Assembly (NCBI GenBank): GCA_022574185.1
Contig: JACZSM010000001.1
Coordinates: forward strand, 62,001-126,000
From: Pseudomonadota bacterium
Lineage (GTDB): Bacteria; Pseudomonadota; Gammaproteobacteria; Steroidobacterales; Woeseiaceae
Reading direction: 5' to 3'
DNA: 64,000 bases
Shown here: piece after piece, positions 1-13,401 of the stretch
How positions within the stretch are numbered: position 1 is the stretch's first letter
Layout: each line of letters begins with the position of its first letter
Notes under the pieces: generated by a model
Database searches by the model: none
Seen by the model: only the letters and a program-made list of their open reading frames with translations
What the model was told of the DNA's origin: nothing
Translations under genes and position numbers: made by a program

Positions 1-351
1 GGCCCGCGCAATGTCCGTTTCTTCGGACGCTCCCTCGAGCGCTTGCTCGGCTTCGAGTTGCGCCGCAAGTGCCGCAGCTTCGTCGAGTTGTTCGCCGCGT
101 AATGCCGTATCAGCCAGTACCGTAACGAGATGCGGCTGTACTTCAAGCATGCCGCCGGTGATGTAGAAGAAGTGTTCCTTGCCTTCGGTATCCAGGACGC
201 GCACTTCGCCAGGATTCAGTGCCGTTAACAACGGCGCGTGTCGCGGAGCGATTCCGATCTCGCCCATCTTCGCCGGCACGAATACCATCGTAGCTTCACC
301 CGAATGGATTTCGCCTTCCGCAGAAACAATGTCGACTTGAATCGTGGCCAT
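1..351 (-). CDS. atpC: ATP synthase epsilon subunit, AtpC (partial, 3' end off window)
   Basis: Central-stalk subunit of F1 that couples and inhibits rotation of the F1Fo ATP synthase. The reading frame is open from an ATG at 351 to the first base of the window, giving 117 residues. About 20 C-terminal residues of the usual ~140 are missing because of the window edge. The N-terminus (MATIQVDIVSAEGEI) and the segment FYITGGMLEVQPHLVTVLADTA are typical of the epsilon beta-sandwich, followed by the start of the C-terminal helical hairpin. It is the last gene of the atp operon, 17 bases after atpD. Confidence 0.95.
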   Translation of the reverse strand, partial: MATIQVDIVSAEGEIHSGEATMVFVPAKMGEIGIAPRHAPLLTALNPGEVRVLDTEGKEHFFYITGGMLEVQPHLVTVLADTALRGEQLDEAAALAAQLEAEQALEGASEETDIARA

Positions 352-368
352 TAGCAGGTCTCTGTTCC

Positions 369-1805
<1,437 letters not shown>

Positions 1806-2678
1806 CTAACCAGTCACGGCGGCTGCGCCGCCGACGATTTCTGATATCTCTTGTGTAATCGCGGCTTGCCGTGCCTTGTTATATTTCAATTGCAGACTGT
1901 CGATAATCTCTCCAGCGTTGTCTGTGGCAGACTTCATCGCCACCATTTTCGCTGCCATTTCGCAGGCGAAGTTCTCGACCGCACCACGATAGACCTGTGA
2001 TTCGATATAACGCATCAGGAAATCTTCGAGCAACTCCCTTGCGTCTGGCTCATAAATGTAATCCCAATGCTCTTGCAATTCTTCGTCCGTTTCCGAGATC
2101 ATACTTACGGGCAACAGCGTCTCCACAACGGGCCTCTGGCTCAGCGCACTGATGAACTCGTTATGCATCAGGAAAAGGCGGTCGATCTTGCCTTCGCTGT
2201 ACGCGTCGAGCATGATTTTGATTGAACCGATCAAATCATTGATGTGCGGCTTGTCGCCGAGGTGCGTAGCCGTACCAACCACATTGCCACCAAGCCTGCG
2301 AAAGAATTGCACAGATTTCGCACCGATCAGGGCAAGATCAACGTCGACTTTCTTGCCTTGCCATTTTGCGATCTCACCGATTACCGTTTTGAACAAGTTG
2401 ACATTGAGACCACCGCACAGACCGCGGTCGGTCGAAATGACGATGAATCCAACGCGTTCGATGTCGCGCTCGCGCATATACGGGTGACTGGCATCCGGGT
2501 TCGCGTGTGACAGGTGGCCGATTACGCGGCGAATACGCTGCGCGTACGGACGTGACGCCTGCATTTGAATCTGTGCTTTACGGATTTTGCTGGCCGCAAC
2601 TTTTTCCATCGCACTGGTGATCTTCTGCATGTTTTTCACGCTGCGAATTTTGTTGCGTATCTCTTTTGCGCCTGCCAT
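1806..2678 (-). CDS. atpG: ATP synthase gamma subunit, AtpG
   Basis: Rotor shaft of F1. It has 290 residues, as usual for the family. The N-terminal long helix ([20 protein letters not shown]) and the C-terminal helix ending in [15 protein letters not shown] form the coiled coil that enters the alpha3beta3 ring. DRGLCGG at 84-90 is the family signature. It is separated from atpA by 125 bases that carry an inverted pair of REP-like palindromes, which is longer than the other gaps in this operon. Confidence 0.98.
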   Translation of the reverse strand: MAGAKEIRNKIRSVKNMQKITSAMEKVAASKIRKAQIQMQASRPYAQRIRRVIGHLSHANPDASHPYMRERDIERVGFIVISTDRGLCGGLNVNLFKTVIGEIAKWQGKKVDVDLALIGAKSVQFFRRLGGNVVGTATHLGDKPHINDLIGSIKIMLDAYSEGKIDRLFLMHNEFISALSQRPVVETLLPVSMISETDEELQEHWDYIYEPDARELLEDFLMRYIESQVYRGAVENFACEMAAKMVAMKSATDNAGEIIDSLQLKYNKARQAAITQEISEIVGGAAAVTG

Positions 2679-2701
2679 TTGTGTCGTTTCCTATCATCGC
2701 T

Positions 2702-2788
2702 ATCGCCCGCATGGCGGGCTCCTACGATGCATTGTCATGTTTTTCCGTCGTTCGAATTATTCCTGTTGGAGCCCGCCATGCGGGCGAT
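2702..2788. repeat. REP doublet (REPIN-like inverted pair) inside the atp operon
   Basis: Two 21-base arms, 2702-2722 and 2768-2788, are perfect reverse complements separated by 45 bases. Each arm is itself a hairpin: GCCCGC and GCGGGC flank a three-base loop. The same arm occurs at 55030-55054 and, interrupted, at 54965-55010. This is the structure of paired REP elements. It is located between atpG and atpA and would be transcribed with the operon. Confidence 0.85.
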
Positions 2789-2803
2789 CCCTGAATACTG
2801 TGC

Positions 2804-4345
2804 TCAAAACGCTCCTTTTTCGGCGAAGTCGGCGCAGACGTTCATCAATTGCCCCGCGATTTCTTCATTGTAATCGCCGGTCTTGTTGATCGAATCCAGC
2901 AGTTCGCCATGATTAGTCTTCGCGAAGCCATGTAACGCTGTTTCATAATCGAGAACTTTGGCAACTTCGACGTCATCGAGAAAACCCTCGTTGACCGCGT
3001 ACAACGATAGCGCCATTTCGGCAACCGACAGCGGCGAGTACTGTTTCTGCTTCATAAGTTCTGTCACTCGCTCTCCGCGTGCGAGCTGTGCACGGGTTGT
3101 GGCGTCAAGGTCCGAGGCAAATTGCGCGAATGCCGCAAGCTCACGATATTGCGCAAGCGCAAGGCGCACGCCGCCGCCAAGCTTCTTGATTATCTGCGTT
3201 TGCGCCGCTCCACCAACCCGGGATACCGACAAGCCCGCGTTGATCGCCGGTCGGATACCTGCATTGAATAAATCCGTCTCGAGGAAGATCTGGCCGTCGG
3301 TAATCGAGATCACGTTTGTAGGCACGAATGCCGATACATCCCCGGCCTGCGTCTCAATAATTGGCAATGCGGTCAAAGAGCCGGTCTTACCCTTGATCTT
3401 ACCGCCCGAAACTTCCTCGACGTATTCTGCGTTAACACGCGATGCCCGTTCGAGGAGGCGTGAATGCAGATAGAAAACGTCACCGGGATACGCCTCGCGG
3501 CCCGGCGGACGTCGTAGCAATAACGATATCTGGCGGTACGCCCAGGCCTGTTTGGTCAGGTCGTCGAAGACGATCAGCGCATCTTCACCCCTGTCGAGGA
3601 AGTACTCGCCCATCGACGTACCCGAATACGGCGAGATGTATTGCATTGCCGCACTCTCTGCCGCCGCTGCCGCCACTACAATCGTATGCTCCATTGCGCC
3701 TTCTTCTTCGAGCTTTCTCACGACGCCGGCGATCGACGAGGATTTCTGGCCGATTGCCACGTAAATGCACTTTATGCCTGTGTCGCGTTGGTTGATGATC
3801 GTATCGACTGCCAAAGCTGTCTTGCCGGTCTGGCGATCGCCGATAATCAGCTCACGCTGGCCGCGACCGATCGGCACCATTGAATCGATTGCCTTCAAAC
3901 CGGTCTGTACTGGTTGATCGACCGATTGACGTTGAATGACGCCCGGTGCGACTTTTTCGATCGGTGCTGTGAGATCCGTTTCAATCGGGCCTTTACCGTC
4001 GATCGGTATACCCAGAGCATCGACAACACGACCGAGTAGCGCGGTACCAATGGGCACTTCGAGAATGCGCCCGGTCGTCTTGACCGTATCGCCTTCCGAG
4101 ATATGCTTGTAGTCACCAAGGATCACCACGCCGACTGAATCCCGCTCAAGGTTCAGCGCCATGCCGAAGGTGTTTTGCGGAAACTCGAGCATTTCGCCGT
4201 AGCGGGCGTTCGTCAGTCCATGCACGCGGACGATGCCGTCCGTAACGCTGATAACCGTGCCGACGTCGCGCGCTTCCGCGGATGCCTCGAAGTTCTCGAT
4301 ACGCTCTTTAATCAGTTGGCTGATTTCAGAAGCTTTGAGTGCCAT
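2804..4345 (-). CDS. atpA: ATP synthase subunit alpha, AtpA
   Basis: Non-catalytic nucleotide-binding subunit of F1. It has 513 residues, as in E. coli. Walker A GDRQTGKT lies at 169-176, and the segment [21 protein letters not shown] is the alpha/beta signature. The C-terminus is full length. It follows atpH by 13 bases in the operon. Confidence 0.98.
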   Translation of the reverse strand: MALKASEISQLIKERIENFEASAEARDVGTVISVTDGIVRVHGLTNARYGEMLEFPQNTFGMALNLERDSVGVVILGDYKHISEGDTVKTTGRILEVPIGTALLGRVVDALGIPIDGKGPIETDLTAPIEKVAPGVIQRQSVDQPVQTGLKAIDSMVPIGRGQRELIIGDRQTGKTALAVDTIINQRDTGIKCIYVAIGQKSSSIAGVVRKLEEEGAMEHTIVVAAAAAESAAMQYISPYSGTSMGEYFLDRGEDALIVFDDLTKQAWAYRQISLLLRRPPGREAYPGDVFYLHSRLLERASRVNAEYVEEVSGGKIKGKTGSLTALPIIETQAGDVSAFVPTNVISITDGQIFLETDLFNAGIRPAINAGLSVSRVGGAAQTQIIKKLGGGVRLALAQYRELAAFAQFASDLDATTRAQLARGERVTELMKQKQYSPLSVAEMALSLYAVNEGFLDDVEVAKVLDYETALHGFAKTNHGELLDSINKTGDYNEEIAGQLMNVCADFAEKGAF

Positions 4346-4358
4346 ATTCGTGTCCCTT

Positions 4359-4916
4359 TTATTTCGTCAGCGCGATTGCGAGGCTTTCAAGTCTCGAACG
4401 CAGTGAGCCATCGATTACGACATCGCCGGCCTTGATAACTGCGCCACCGATGAGATTTTGGTCAATTTTTGTCTCGAGATTGATCTCGCGACCCAGTCGT
4501 TTGCGAAGCGCATTCGAGATCGTCTGCCGTTGCTTTATGCTGATCGGGATTGCCGAGATAACCGTTACGTCGACAACATTTTCAGCATTGGCCTTGAGTA
4601 CTTCAAAATGCGTTGCAATCTCAGGCAAAGCCGCGATACGCCCGTTTTCCAGCAGTAATTTCAGGAGGTTTGTACCCCGCTTGTCCTGGCCCGAAATCTT
4701 TGTCGCCTTGGCTTTATCGAACAGGCCGGTTAGAAACTCGAGTCGTCGCTTGTTGCTGAAGGCCGGATCGCCAAGGAATGCAATCACCTGGCCATCGGCC
4801 AGCAGCGCACGGGCCACATCAAGTGACTCAGACCATACCGCGAGATCGCCAGCCTCCTCCGCCAATTCAAACACGGCTTGTGCGTACGGACGGGCGATCG
4901 TGTTGTTGTCTGCCAT
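4359..4916 (-). CDS. atpH: ATP synthase delta subunit, AtpH
   Basis: Peripheral-stalk subunit linking F1 to subunit b. It has 185 residues, close to the usual 177-180. The N-terminal domain starts with [14 protein letters not shown], and the C-terminal part has the conserved segment [24 protein letters not shown]. It lies 18 bases after atpF. Confidence 0.97.
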   Translation of the reverse strand: MADNNTIARPYAQAVFELAEEAGDLAVWSESLDVARALLADGQVIAFLGDPAFSNKRRLEFLTGLFDKAKATKISGQDKRGTNLLKLLLENGRIAALPEIATHFEVLKANAENVVDVTVISAIPISIKQRQTISNALRKRLGREINLETKIDQNLIGGAVIKAGDVVIDGSLRSRLESLAIALTK

Positions 4917-4934
4917 TTCTCTGCGCCTGCCCGT

Positions 4935-5405
4935 TTACAGTTCTGCGGCCAGCTTGCTGAGGATGTCTTCGTGCTGCTTGGCGTCAATCTCACGTTGCAG
5001 GATCTTTTCTGCACTCGCAATGGCGATTGCGGAGACCTCACCGCGAAGTTCTTCGCGGGCACGATTGGCCTCCTGTTCGATGTCAGCCTTGGCCGCAGCA
5101 AGTTGGCGATCCCGTTCCTTGACGCCCTCCGACTTGCCTTCGCTCACGATTTCATTGGCGAAAGAATGTGCCTGATCGAGAATACCGGTCGCTTGCTTGC
5201 GCGCATCGGCAATGATGCCTTTGGCTTCAGCCTTGGACTGCTCAAGCTTTGCCTGCCCCTTTTCAGCAGCAGCGAGGCCTGCGGCGATCTGTTCCTGCCG
5301 CTCTTCGATCGCATTCATGATCGGTGGCCAGATGAACTTCATGCAAAACCAGACGAACACGATCATCGCGATCGACTGACCGATGAGGGTCAAATTCGGA
5401 TCCAC
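4935..5405 (-). CDS. atpF: ATP synthase subunit b, AtpF
   Basis: Peripheral stalk subunit of Fo. It has 156 residues, equal to the E. coli length. One N-terminal membrane segment (about 6-26) is followed by a long charged helix rich in A, K, E and Q that dimerises along the outside of F1. It lies between atpE and atpH. Confidence 0.97.
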   Translation of the reverse strand: MDPNLTLIGQSIAMIVFVWFCMKFIWPPIMNAIEERQEQIAAGLAAAEKGQAKLEQSKAEAKGIIADARKQATGILDQAHSFANEIVSEGKSEGVKERDRQLAAAKADIEQEANRAREELRGEVSAIAIASAEKILQREIDAKQHEDILSKLAAEL

Positions 5406-5438
5406 TGGATACTCCTCTTTATGCTGTGATAGCGCCTA

Positions 5439-5738
<300 letters not shown>

Positions 5739-5772
5739 TCAGGTCCAACGAGTTAAAAATTAATGCAATGAA

Positions 5773-6997
<1,225 letters not shown>

Positions 6998-7105
6998 GAT
7001 TCCCTTTGTCTCCGGCACTAAAAACGCCACGTCCAGCGGGCTAACCGGCGGATCGTGGCGCTTGACTAACGATGTTTCCAGGCGGGCCCGCAAAATTGCC
7101 CGCGC

Positions 7106-7134
7106 ATTATAGTGTCAGCCCCAGAGCATGGCAA
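7106..7134 (-). promoter_or_regulatory. sigma70 promoter of the atp operon
   Basis: On the minus strand a perfect -10 TATAAT (7106-7111) lies 17 bases from a -35 TTGCCA (7129-7134). Transcription would start near 7099, leaving about 100 bases of leader before atpI. The 262-base gap between parB and atpI holds no other clear element. Confidence 0.75.
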
Positions 7135-7259
7135 CCGGATTCGGGCAACAACTGCTGCCCATTCTGGCCTGTTTTCCCGGTATTAATCGGCGTTTTCGTC
7201 TGCGTTGCCCGGCGCGAAAATCTGGCACCTTCGACGCTCTGTGGTCGAGGTTCGGCCGC

Positions 7260-8153
7260 TTACTTAATATGCTTTAAAATCCCGTCGAGTTCATCGAGAC
7301 TGTTATAGCTGATCACCAGTTTGCCCGAACCATTCGCCGTGTGATTCAGGCGAACTCTGGCGCCGAGTTTTTCCGATACTTCGATTTCCAGCCGCCGAAT
7401 ATCCCTGTCTGCGGACCTGGCGTGGTTGGCGGACTTCCTGCTCCCGGCGTTGTCGAGCATACGCTTGACGAGGCGTTCGGTGTCGCGAACGGATAGCCCT
7501 CTCCTGGCAACCTGGCGGGCCGCATCGTGTTGCTGCGCGGCGTCGCTAATCGACAGCAACGCGCGCGCATGTCCCATCTCCAGCTGTCGCGACTCGAGCA
7601 TGACTTTGACCTTGTCCGACAGATCCCGCAGACGCAGTATGTTGCTGACCGCTGCGCGTGACCGACCGACAGCTTCCGCCGCCTCGGCATGCGTCATTTT
7701 GAATTCACCAATCAAACGCGAGAGCGCACGTGCTTCTTCGAGCGGATTCAAATTCTCGCGCTGAATATTCTCAATGAGCGAGATCGCAATCGCAGCTTTA
7801 TCGGGGATGTCACGAATGATTGCCGGAATCTCATCAAGACCCGCCATCTGCGCCGCGCGCCAACGACGCTCACCTGCAATGATCTCGTAGCGCTGTGCGC
7901 CATTACCTTTGGCCAGCGGCCGCACGACGATGGGCTGCACGACCCCCTGCGCCCGTATCGAGCTCGCAAGGTCTTCAAGCGAGTCCTGCCGAATGTCGAT
8001 TCGTGGCTGATACTCGCCGCGCTGTAACAGGTCGAGCGCGATATGCCGTAGCCCATCGGTCGCCCTGACCCCGGTTACGGCACCTGTCTCGGCGACAGGC
8101 TTGCTCAGTAGTGCCTCGAGCCCACGACCCAGTCGTTTTTTTCTAGGTGGCAT
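7260..8153 (-). CDS. parB: Chromosome partitioning protein ParB
   Basis: CTP-dependent DNA clamp that loads at parS sites and spreads along the origin region. It has 297 residues. The N-terminus RLGRGLEALLS is typical of chromosomal ParB and interacts with ParA. GERRWRA at 94-100 is the CTP-binding motif, and ENIQRENLNPLEEA (about 128-141) leads into the helix-turn-helix around 155-175. Two matching parS sites lie in recF at 37792-37805 and 38403-38418. It follows parA by 11 bases. Confidence 0.97.
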   Translation of the reverse strand: MPPRKKRLGRGLEALLSKPVAETGAVTGVRATDGLRHIALDLLQRGEYQPRIDIRQDSLEDLASSIRAQGVVQPIVVRPLAKGNGAQRYEIIAGERRWRAAQMAGLDEIPAIIRDIPDKAAIAISLIENIQRENLNPLEEARALSRLIGEFKMTHAEAAEAVGRSRAAVSNILRLRDLSDKVKVMLESRQLEMGHARALLSISDAAQQHDAARQVARRGLSVRDTERLVKRMLDNAGSRKSANHARSADRDIRRLEIEVSEKLGARVRLNHTANGSGKLVISYNSLDELDGILKHIK

Positions 8154-8164
8154 CGAAAGTCATC

Positions 8165-8956
8165 CTATACGACTCGCAGCCGTTGCTCACGATCGTCTTC
8201 CTTGCGCAGAATTTCACCCGCAAGCGCCAGGTAGGAAATCGCGCCGCGCGAGGAACGATCGTGCATGAGCACCGGACGACCAAAACTTGGCGCCTCCGCG
8301 AGCCTCACATTGCGCGGAATGATCGTGCGGAACACTTTCTTGTCAAAGTGCTCAAGCAAATGCATCGACACCTCATTTGCAAGATTAACGCGTGGATCGT
8401 ACATCGTTCGCAAAATTCCAAATACTTCCAGTTCGGCATTGACCGAGTCACGAACCTGCTCAATCGTGTTCAGCAACGCACTCAGACCCTCGAGCGCATA
8501 GTACTCGCACTGCATTGGAATCAGCACGCCATCAGCCGCAGCAAGCGCGTTTACCGTGAGCATATTTATCGACGGCGGACAATCTATCAATATGAAATCG
8601 TAAAGGCCAACAACGGGCGCGAGAGCCTTTTTGAGCTTCATCTCACGACCGAATTCCTGCAATAGCTTAACCTCAGCGAGCGTCAGCTCCTCGTTGCCCG
8701 GCAATATGGCGTACCCGCCCTCGGGTGTTGAAACGATAGTATCGGCCGCCGACGCCTCGCCAAGTAATACATCGCACGCCGACAACTCCACTTCCATCTT
8801 ATTAATGCCGCTGCCCATGGTGGCGTTGCCCTGCGGATCCATGTCGACGAGCAGCACGCGACGTTGTGTTGCCGCCAGGGACGCGGCCAGGTTGACGCAG
8901 GTCGTCGTCTTGCCGACCCCGCCTTTCTGGTTTGCTATCGCAATTATGCGTGTCAT
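8165..8956 (-). CDS. parA: Chromosome partitioning ATPase ParA
   Basis: Deviant-Walker ATPase that moves ParB-parS complexes. It has 263 residues. The deviant Walker A KGGVGKTT lies at about 11-18, followed by VDMDPQGNA (Walker A') and LIDCPPS (Walker B). There is no N-terminal DNA-binding extension, so this is the chromosomal (Soj) type. It starts 4 bases after the rsmG stop. Confidence 0.97.
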   Translation of the reverse strand: MTRIIAIANQKGGVGKTTTCVNLAASLAATQRRVLLVDMDPQGNATMGSGINKMEVELSACDVLLGEASAADTIVSTPEGGYAILPGNEELTLAEVKLLQEFGREMKLKKALAPVVGLYDFILIDCPPSINMLTVNALAAADGVLIPMQCEYYALEGLSALLNTIEQVRDSVNAELEVFGILRTMYDPRVNLANEVSMHLLEHFDKKVFRTIIPRNVRLAEAPSFGRPVLMHDRSSRGAISYLALAGEILRKEDDREQRLRVV

Positions 8957-8960
8957 TGTC

Positions 8961-9578
8961 TTATTTTAGCTGCATCAGCACGGCATGCCGCGATCCCTGT
9001 TCGAGACCTGGCACATCGAGTTCCGCTACGCTGTATTCCCACGTGTCCGGCACTAATTTTAATTCTTCTGCCGGGAAGCGCCCCTTGAGGGCTACAAACA
9101 CCCCGCCCTCTCCCACGTGGTGACCGGCAATTTCGATAAGCCGTGGTAGTGCGGCAACGGCTCGGGCGATCACCGTATCAAAGCGCTCGGCGGGTGCATA
9201 GTCCTCTGACCGTGATTTTACAGCCATAACATTGCTCAAGCCCAGCAGGGCTGCAGCATGAGAAACAAACATGATCTTTTTGTTATTGCTATCCACGAGC
9301 ACAAACGATCGGTGCGGCTCGGCTATCGCCAACGGCAGACCGGGAAATCCCGCGCCCGTGCCAACATCGAGAACCCGATTGCCCTTGAGCAATGGTCGCG
9401 CAACCAGGCTGTCGGACAAATGCCGCGTAATCATGTCCTGCGGATCACGAATCCCGGTCAGGTTGACTCGCTCGTTCCAGCGCAGGAGTTCATCGAGAAG
9501 GGTCGTTAATTTCCCGGCCGCGTCTTCCGGAAAGTCCTGCTCGAGCCGGCTAAGCGCTATTTCAATGGCATTCCGCAT
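8961..9578 (-). CDS. rsmG: 16S rRNA (guanine527-N7)-methyltransferase RsmG
   Basis: Methylates N7 of G527 in 16S rRNA using S-adenosylmethionine. It has 205 residues, as usual. The SAM-binding loop VGTGAGFPG is at about 72-80, preceded by the conserved LTGIRDPQDMITRHLSDSL. It is normally next to mnmG, but here 12.6 kb of other genes separates the two. The next 100 bases (9579-9678) show no recognisable element. Confidence 0.97.
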   Translation of the reverse strand: MRNAIEIALSRLEQDFPEDAAGKLTTLLDELLRWNERVNLTGIRDPQDMITRHLSDSLVARPLLKGNRVLDVGTGAGFPGLPLAIAEPHRSFVLVDSNNKKIMFVSHAAALLGLSNVMAVKSRSEDYAPAERFDTVIARAVAALPRLIEIAGHHVGEGGVFVALKGRFPAEELKLVPDTWEYSVAELDVPGLEQGSRHAVLMQLK

Positions 9579-9678
9579 AAGACCTCAAAGCATAGCAACT
9601 GTCGTGGCGCTCCGGATGACTACGTCGCACGAGCACGCCACCGGGTATTTTCTCACTGTCGCAGCACGCTACGACAGA

Positions 9679-11127
9679 TCAGACGACGAGTAATGCCATG
9701 AAATCATCGACGGCCGCGGCGGCCAGTTTGTCACGGTCGGCGCACAACGCATCGAGCTCGGCCCACTGCTTGTCTTTCAGTCTCGGTGACAGGCTGTCGG
9801 CAAATTTCTGCTTGAGGATCGGGATGCCTTCCGCCCTTCGTTCGCGATGGCCAATCGGGACATTTACTTCAACGCGCTCGGTACTCGTACCGTCAGTGAA
9901 AAAAATCTGTAGCGCATTGCCGATGTAGCGCTTATCGGTATCGAAATAGTCCTTCGTGAATTGTTCATTTTCCCGCACTTTCATCTTCTCGCGTAGCGCA
10001 TCGACCCGCGCATCGCTGGCGATATCGTCTTCATAATCGGCGGCCGTCAGGCGACCGAAGATCAATGGCACCGCCGCCATATACTGGATGCAATGATCGC
10101 GATCGGCCGGATTGTTCAGAGGCCCGGTCTTGTCGATGATTCGAACTCCTGCCTCCTGCGTTTCAATGACAACCCTTTCGATCTCGTCAATGCGGTCCCT
10201 GACCTGCTCATGCAATGTAATGCACGCCTCGACGCAGGTTTGCGCATGGAATTCGGCCGGAAATGAAATCTTGAACAACACGTTTTCCATGACGTAACTA
10301 CCATAGCCACGCTGGAAACCGAAGCGCTTGCCTTTGAACAAGACGTCGTAGAAACCCCATGTCTTTGCTGACAGCGCTGACGGATAACCCATCTCGCCCG
10401 TCATTGCGATGAACGCCAGGCGCACGGCCCGGCTGGTAGCGTCGCCCGCGGCCCAGCTTTTGCGTGAGCCCGTATTCGGTGCATGCCTGTATGTGCGTAG
10501 CGCACCCCCATCGATCCAGGCATGCGACAGCGCATTCAAAACCTGCTCCCGATCGCCGCCAAGCATGCGTGTAACTACAGCCGCCGACGCGACACGCACG
10601 AGCAACACATGATCGAGACCGACACGGTTATAGCTATTCTCGAGTGCGAGCACGCCCTGGATTTCGTGCGCCTTGATCATCGCTGTCAATACATCATGCA
10701 TCGTCAGTGGAGCCTCGCCCGCCGCCCGATTTTGCCTGCTCAGATAATCCGCCACGGCGAGGATGCCGCCGAGATTGTCGGATGGATGTCCCCATTCGGC
10801 GGCGAGCCAGGTGTCGTTGAAGTCAAGCCAGCGGTTCATTGTGCCGATGTTGAACGCCGCCATAACCGGTTCGAGCTCGTACGACGTTCCAGGAACTCGC
10901 GCACCGCCCGACAATGTGGCGCCTGCAACGACGGGGCCAAGCAGCTTGGTGCAGGCCGGGAAGTCCAATGCCTGAAAACCGCAGGCAAGCGTGTCCATGA
11001 GACAGTAATGCGCAATCTCGTAGGCAAGCTCGCTATCGATGCTCTTGTCGCAGACAAAATCGGCGATGTCGGCAAGCTCAGGGTCCCAGTCAGGACGCTT
11101 CGTCGAGCGCATGTCAATCGTGGACAT
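9679..11127 (-). CDS. prpD: 2-methylcitrate dehydratase, PrpD
   Basis: Dehydrates 2-methylcitrate to 2-methyl-cis-aconitate in the methylcitrate cycle for propionyl-CoA. It has 482 residues against 483 in E. coli. The MmgE/PrpD fold is recognised from the segment [20 protein letters not shown] and from [13 protein letters not shown]. It is the last gene of prpB-prpC-prpD, 35 bases after prpC. No acnD/prpF alternative genes are present in the window. Confidence 0.93.
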   Translation of the reverse strand: MSTIDMRSTKRPDWDPELADIADFVCDKSIDSELAYEIAHYCLMDTLACGFQALDFPACTKLLGPVVAGATLSGGARVPGTSYELEPVMAAFNIGTMNRWLDFNDTWLAAEWGHPSDNLGGILAVADYLSRQNRAAGEAPLTMHDVLTAMIKAHEIQGVLALENSYNRVGLDHVLLVRVASAAVVTRMLGGDREQVLNALSHAWIDGGALRTYRHAPNTGSRKSWAAGDATSRAVRLAFIAMTGEMGYPSALSAKTWGFYDVLFKGKRFGFQRGYGSYVMENVLFKISFPAEFHAQTCVEACITLHEQVRDRIDEIERVVIETQEAGVRIIDKTGPLNNPADRDHCIQYMAAVPLIFGRLTAADYEDDIASDARVDALREKMKVRENEQFTKDYFDTDKRYIGNALQIFFTDGTSTERVEVNVPIGHRERRAEGIPILKQKFADSLSPRLKDKQWAELDALCADRDKLAAAAVDDFMALLVV

Positions 11128-11162
11128 GATGTCTCCGCAACTTCATGCCCTTGCGTAGCGCA

Positions 11163-12287
11163 TTAATCGCGGTCATCCATAGCCACCCAGGACCGCAGAT
11201 CCGGGCCAATGTATTCGGCCGCCGGACGAATCAGCTTGTTGTCCGCACGCTGCTCCATGACGTGTGCGGCCCACCCGGTGATGCGCGAGCAAACGAAGAT
11301 CGGCGTGAACAGGTGAGTTGGAATGCCCATGAAGTGGTACACCGTCGCCGCATAGAAATCAGCATTTGCAAACAGCTTCTTCTCCTCCCACATCACTGTT
11401 TCGATTGCCTCCGAAATGGGGTAGAGCAACGTATCGCCCGCATTGTCTGCAAGCGCTTTCGACATTTTCTTGTTCACCGTGTTACGCGGGTCCGAAGTTG
11501 TGTACACGCGATGACCGAAGCCCATTATCAGGTCCTTGCGCTCCAGCATTTCATGAACGCCGGCAGCTGCAGCTTCGGCGGATTCAAACTTATCGATAAG
11601 TGCCATCGCCGCCTCATTCGCACCACCATGCAATGGCCCGCGTAACGCTCCGATGGCACCGGTGACTGCCGAATGCATGTCGGACAATGTGCCCGTGATA
11701 ACGCGCCCCGCGAATGTTGATGCGTTGAACTCATGTTCGGCGTAGAGAATCAGTGTCGTGTCCAGGCTCTTTCTGTTCAGCTCGGAGGGGGCCTCGTCGT
11801 GCAACATGTGCAGAAGATGTCCGGCGATACTGTCATCATCGGTTTCTGTATCGATACGCACGCCATCGACGTGGAAACGATGCCAATACATAAGCATCGA
11901 GGGCAAGCACGCAAGCAGTCTGTCCGCAACGTGCAATTGATTGGAGAAATCGCCCTCGGGTTCAATGTTGCCGAGAAAAGATACCCCTGTTCGCATCATA
12001 TCCATCGGCAATGCGCCTGCAGGCACCATCTCGAGCACGGTCTTCAGGGCTTCGGGCAATCCTCGCGAGGCCTTTATTTTTTTTATGTACCCGCTTAGCT
12101 CGGCCGGATTTGGCAATTTGCCGTGCAACAATAAGTAGGCCACTTCTTCAAAGCTGGCATTGTCCACCAGATCATAAATATCATAGCCGCGATAGGTCAG
12201 ACCGGCACCTTCTTGGCCGACGGTGCAAATATGCGTCTGGCCTGCGTTGACCCCGGCCAGCCCCCCGGTCTTCTTACTTGCTGCCAT
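11163..12287 (-). CDS. prpC: 2-methylcitrate synthase, PrpC
   Basis: Condenses propionyl-CoA with oxaloacetate. It is 374 residues from the ATG at 12287, which has GGAG six bases before it; the frame is open 14 codons further upstream. It is a short type II-like citrate synthase without the N-terminal domain of Glt[17 protein letters not shown] and the active-site Asp region ([17 protein letters not shown]) are visible. The start overlaps the end of prpB by 14 bases, and the gene neighbourhood makes methylcitrate rather than citrate the likely product. Confidence 0.92.
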   Translation of the reverse strand: MAASKKTGGLAGVNAGQTHICTVGQEGAGLTYRGYDIYDLVDNASFEEVAYLLLHGKLPNPAELSGYIKKIKASRGLPEALKTVLEMVPAGALPMDMMRTGVSFLGNIEPEGDFSNQLHVADRLLACLPSMLMYWHRFHVDGVRIDTETDDDSIAGHLLHMLHDEAPSELNRKSLDTTLILYAEHEFNASTFAGRVITGTLSDMHSAVTGAIGALRGPLHGGANEAAMALIDKFESAEAAAAGVHEMLERKDLIMGFGHRVYTTSDPRNTVNKKMSKALADNAGDTLLYPISEAIETVMWEEKKLFANADFYAATVYHFMGIPTHLFTPIFVCSRITGWAAHVMEQRADNKLIRPAAEYIGPDLRSWVAMDDRD

Positions 12288-13176
12288 CTGTCTCTCCAGT
12301 CTGCATTTCTTCATCGGCAAACAGCTCATCTATCTTGTCTTCGTAAGCCTGGTAATCGAGCACCTCGTAGAGCTCCTCTCGCGTCTGCATGTTGTCGACT
12401 GACGCCGCCTGGGTACCATCTGCCCGCAATGTTTCGTATACCTGTGTCGCCGCTTTCGCCATAGCGCGAAAGCCGCTCAACGGGTACAAGGTCATGCGCA
12501 CACCGACGGCCGCAAGTTGTTCCGTCGTGAACAGCGGCGTCCTGCCGAACTCAGTCACATTTGCCAGTACCGGAACCGCAATCACGTCGGCAAACTGCCT
12601 GTACTCGTCCAGCGTCGTCAGGGCTTCGGCAAATATCATATCAGCGCCTGCCGCAACATAAGCGCCAGCGCGATCCAGCGCCGCTTGCTGACCTTCGACA
12701 GCGTGAGCGTCGGTTCTTGCCATGATGACGAACTGATCATCATCGCGCCCGTCAACGGCCGCCTTGATGCGATCACACATTTCCCCGGGGCTCACCAGCG
12801 CTTTGCCCGGTCGATGTCCGCAACGTTTCGCAGCCACCTGATCTTCGATGTGACACCCGGCGGCGCCGGCACGAGCCATCTCACGAATCGTACGCCTGAT
12901 CATGAACGCACCACCCCAGCCTGTATCTGCATCGACAAGTAACGGCACATCGGTCGCGTAACTGATCCGGCGTATGTCTTCACAGACGTCGTTCAATGTC
13001 GTCATCGCAAGATCAGGCAGGCCGAACGACGCATTCGCAACGCCCGCACCAGACAAATAGATCGCCTTGAAACCAGCCCTTTTGGCCAGCAACGCCGCAT
13101 ACGCGTTGATCGTGCCGACAATTTGCAGCGGCCGCTCTGCGTCGAGCGCCGCGCGGAATCGTGCTCCTGCACTCAT
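12274..13176 (-). CDS. prpB: Methylisocitrate lyase, PrpB
   Basis: Cleaves 2-methylisocitrate to pyruvate and succinate. It has 300 residues. Family motifs are in order: [14 protein letters not shown] (about 42-55), the metal-binding VDADTGWG (81-88) and the catalytic-loop KRCGH (117-121) with its cysteine. It is the first gene of the prp operon, with GGAGG upstream of the ATG. A hyphenated palindrome at 13230-13255 lies in its promoter region. Confidence 0.95.
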   Translation of the reverse strand: MSAGARFRAALDAERPLQIVGTINAYAALLAKRAGFKAIYLSGAGVANASFGLPDLAMTTLNDVCEDIRRISYATDVPLLVDADTGWGGAFMIRRTIREMARAGAAGCHIEDQVAAKRCGHRPGKALVSPGEMCDRIKAAVDGRDDDQFVIMARTDAHAVEGQQAALDRAGAYVAAGADMIFAEALTTLDEYRQFADVIAVPVLANVTEFGRTPLFTTEQLAAVGVRMTLYPLSGFRAMAKAATQVYETLRADGTQAASVDNMQTREELYEVLDYQAYEDKIDELFADEEMQTGETDGSK

Positions 13177-13229
13177 GCGCTATGTCCTCCAGGATGGTCT
13201 CAGGCCAACAGACTGGTTTTTAATCGGGA

Positions 13230-13255
13230 TTAGAATAATTTGGTGGCGATTCTAA
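13230..13255. promoter_or_regulatory. Candidate operator upstream of prpB
   Basis: TTAGAAT and ATTCTAA are perfect inverted 7-base half-sites 12 bases apart, 54 bases before the prpB start. The internal segment TTTGGTGG with a following TTCTAA is repeated at about 13284-13296. The spacing suits a dimeric repressor or activator. No regulator gene lies next to the operon, so the ligand and protein are unknown. Confidence 0.35.
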
Positions 13256-13297
13256 ACCACTGAAGGGTCGTTCCCCAAATAGTTTGGTGGTTCTAAT

Positions 13298-13329
13298 GGC
13301 ATTGAGTGCCCCTTCGGGTACTCAATGCC
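13298..13329. repeat. Strong hairpin in the prpB-acuI intergenic region
   Basis: Two 14-base arms (13298-13311 and 13316-13329) pair with one mismatch around the loop CTTC. No T-run follows on either strand, so it is not a standard intrinsic terminator. It lies in a 306-base gap (13177-13482) that also holds the candidate prpB operator and one copy of the second repeat family. Confidence 0.6.
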
Positions 13330-13401
13330 AGATGGTTGCAGACGATTGCTCAATGCCCGGCATTTACGATTACCCGCTTAGCTTGGTACCGGTCTTCGAC
13401 C

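Noticed and set aside
4339-5175. Long plus-strand reading frame (278 codons) opposite atpH and atpF
   Set aside because: It mirrors two clearly conserved atp genes, has a low-complexity serine/arginine composition and no recognisable domain; it is a codon-bias shadow.
13298-13329. Intrinsic terminator for acuI or prpB
   Set aside because: The stem is strong but there is no T-run on either side; kept only as a hairpin.
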